DNA from: Betaproteobacteria bacterium UBA6910
GTDB lineage: Bacteria; Pseudomonadota; Gammaproteobacteria; Burkholderiales; UBA6910
Length of the DNA stretch: 8,185 nucleotides
Direction of reading: 5' to 3'
Assembly: GCA_002451065.1 (NCBI GenBank)
Contig: DKBC01000324.1
Span: 8,771 to 16,955 of the forward strand
A program made the translations under genes and the position numbers. Shown piece by piece: positions 7,187 through 8,185 of the stretch (position 1 is the stretch's first letter; each line of letters starts with the position of its first letter). The notes beneath the pieces were generated by a model that was not told the origin of the DNA, did no database searches, and saw only the letters and a program-made list of their open reading frames with translations.

Positions 7187-7558
7187 ATGCGCCGTCTCGT
7201 ACCCATGCGATCCCTGATCCTGATTTTCCATATTCCGCTGCTGGCTGCCGGGCTAGTTTCCGAAAGGGCACAGGCCGACCCGAGCTGCCCGGTGCCGCCG
7301 GAACTGTGGGACCGGCCCCGAAGCGGGCGTTCGCTGCTGGAACTCGACGCCATCAAACCCTGCCTCAACGAGATGGTGCGGGAACCTTCCCGGAGGCTCA
7401 GGATCCACCATGGGAGCCGGGGCGAAGGGGTGCTGCAGGCCGAGGAATTGCGAAGCTGGCTCGCGGCGCTCGCCATTGATCCCGCCCGGGTGGACCTGGT
7501 CAACGACCTGCAGAGGAGCGAAGAGATCGTGCTGGAAGTGGCGAGCGGCCGGCCGTGA
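7187..7558 (+). CDS. Small exported protein of unknown function, C-terminal half resembling a shortened OmpA-like domain
   Basis: I do not recognise this 123-residue protein. Residues 1-30 form a convincing Sec signal peptide: a basic start (MRR..), a hydrophobic core LILIFHIPLLAAGLV, and a cleavage site after SERAQA. The mature part of about 93 residues has two cysteines (34 and 59) that could form a disulfide in the periplasm. Residues 69-118 follow a strand (RRLRIHH), helix (LQAEELRSWLAALAI), then DPARVDLVND and EEIVLEV strands, which resembles the order in OmpA-like peptidoglycan-binding domains; this is inference, and the usual binding residues are not evident. The frame is open from a GTG at 7154 that overlaps the yhdP stop by 4 nt; ATG codons at 7187 and 7205 give better signal peptides, and 7187 is chosen. 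No start has a clear ribosome-binding site, so coupling to yhdP is likely. The stop codon overlaps the next start. Confidence 0.72.
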   Translation: MRRLVPMRSLILIFHIPLLAAGLVSERAQADPSCPVPPELWDRPRSGRSLLELDAIKPCLNEMVREPSRRLRIHHGSRGEGVLQAEELRSWLAALAIDPARVDLVNDLQRSEEIVLEVASGRP

Positions 7559-8185
7559 TGCGCGTGGCAGCCATACAAATGGTCTCCGGCCCGGAGGTGA
7601 GCGCCAACCTGCGGGAGGCGCAACGCCTGCTGGAGCACGCTGCGGCGAAAGGCGCGCACCTGGCGGCGCTGCCCGAAAATTTTGCCTTGATGGGCCTGCG
7701 CGAAACCGACAAGGTCGGGGTGCGCGAGGCGCCCGGCGACGGGCCTATCCAATCTTTTCTCGCCGACACGGCGAAGCGCCTGGGCCTGTGGGTGGTGGGC
7801 GGTTCCATTCCCCTGGTCGCCAGCGTGCCGGACCGGGTGCGGAACAGCTGTCTTGTGTATGATGATTCGGGCCGCCGCGTGGCTCGCTATGACAAGATTC
7901 ATCTCTTCGGCCTGGAGATGGGGGAGGAGCGCCATTCGGAGGAACGAACCATCGAGGCTGGAAGCGAGGTAGTGGTGGTGGATTCGCCTTTCGGCCGCCT
8001 CGGGTTGTCCATTTGCTACGACCTGCGTTTTCCGGAACTCTACCGTTCCATGGGCGGGGTGGACTTGATCCTGGTCCCGGCCGCATTCACCAAGCCGACG
8101 GGAATGGCCCATTGGGAGACTCTGCTGCGGGCGCGGGCCATCGAGAATCTGGCCTACGTGGTGGCGCCGGCCCAGGGCGGCCGGC
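7558..8185 (+). CDS. Nit1-like carbon-nitrogen hydrolase, probable deaminated glutathione amidase (C-terminus beyond the window)
   Basis: This is the first 209 codons of a cytoplasmic nitrilase-superfamily amidase of normally about 270-280 residues. The Glu-Lys-Cys catalytic triad is present: Glu40 in LPENF, Lys113 in RYDKIHLF, and the nucleophile Cys153 in SICYDLRFPELY. The segment PAAFTKPTGMAHWETLLRAR and then AIENLAYVVAPAQGG is characteristic of the Nit1 branch, whose bacterial member YbeM and mammalian Nit1 hydrolyse deaminated glutathione to 2-oxoglutarate and cysteinylglycine. Nit2-type omega-amidase is the main alternative but fits these motifs less well. The ATG overlaps the stop of the small upstream gene by one base (TGATG), which indicates translational coupling and a shared transcript with yhdP. 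The same yhdP-amidase pairing, usually followed by tldD, is my recollection of related genomes; tldD is not in this window. Confidence 0.92.
   Translation, partial: MRVAAIQMVSGPEVSANLREAQRLLEHAAAKGAHLAALPENFALMGLRETDKVGVREAPGDGPIQSFLADTAKRLGLWVVGGSIPLVASVPDRVRNSCLVYDDSGRRVARYDKIHLFGLEMGEERHSEERTIEAGSEVVVVDSPFGRLGLSICYDLRFPELYRSMGGVDLILVPAAFTKPTGMAHWETLLRARAIENLAYVVAPAQGGR

Noticed and set aside
7093..8112. A 339-codon minus-strand open frame opposite the small gene and the Nit amidase
   Set aside because: The plus-strand amidase has a complete Glu-Lys-Cys triad and family motifs, so the opposite frame is a shadow.

Overview
The window is GC-rich chromosomal DNA from a Gram-negative bacterium of the phylum Pseudomonadota. 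A betaproteobacterium is the best guess, with a gammaproteobacterium possible. This rests on three things: a GlnE with both nucleotidyltransferase halves, an IlvE of the MSMADRDG-type N-terminus, and a full-length YhdP followed directly by a Nit-family amidase. All coding regions use GC-rich third positions, and nothing suggests recent transfer: no insertion sequence, phage gene, tRNA, rRNA or CRISPR array was found.

Layout. The left 3.2 kb is read leftwards: glnE (464-3181), then after a 182-bp gap the first 93 codons of ilvE (281-1, running off the left edge). A 148-bp divergent region (3182-3329) separates these from a tightly packed rightward set: yhdP (3330-7157), a small unrecognised exported protein (about 7187-7558), and a Nit1-like carbon-nitrogen hydrolase that starts inside the previous stop codon (7558) and runs off the right edge after 209 codons. 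The order suggests one transcript for the right-hand set; tldD would be the expected next gene, but it lies outside the window.

Function. GlnE adenylylates and deadenylylates glutamine synthetase in response to nitrogen status. IlvE is the glutamate-dependent branched-chain aminotransferase. YhdP is an inner-membrane-anchored AsmA-like protein of the envelope lipid-transport system. Nit1-type amidases repair deaminated glutathione. The small protein has a signal peptide and a C-terminal half that looks like a shortened OmpA-like fold.

This is mostly an ordinary housekeeping region, and I found no convincing new system. The points worth a second look are the small periplasmic protein between yhdP and the amidase, a cluster of three perfect inverted repeats within about 110 bp inside yhdP, and the closely packed divergent promoter-like boxes between glnE and yhdP.
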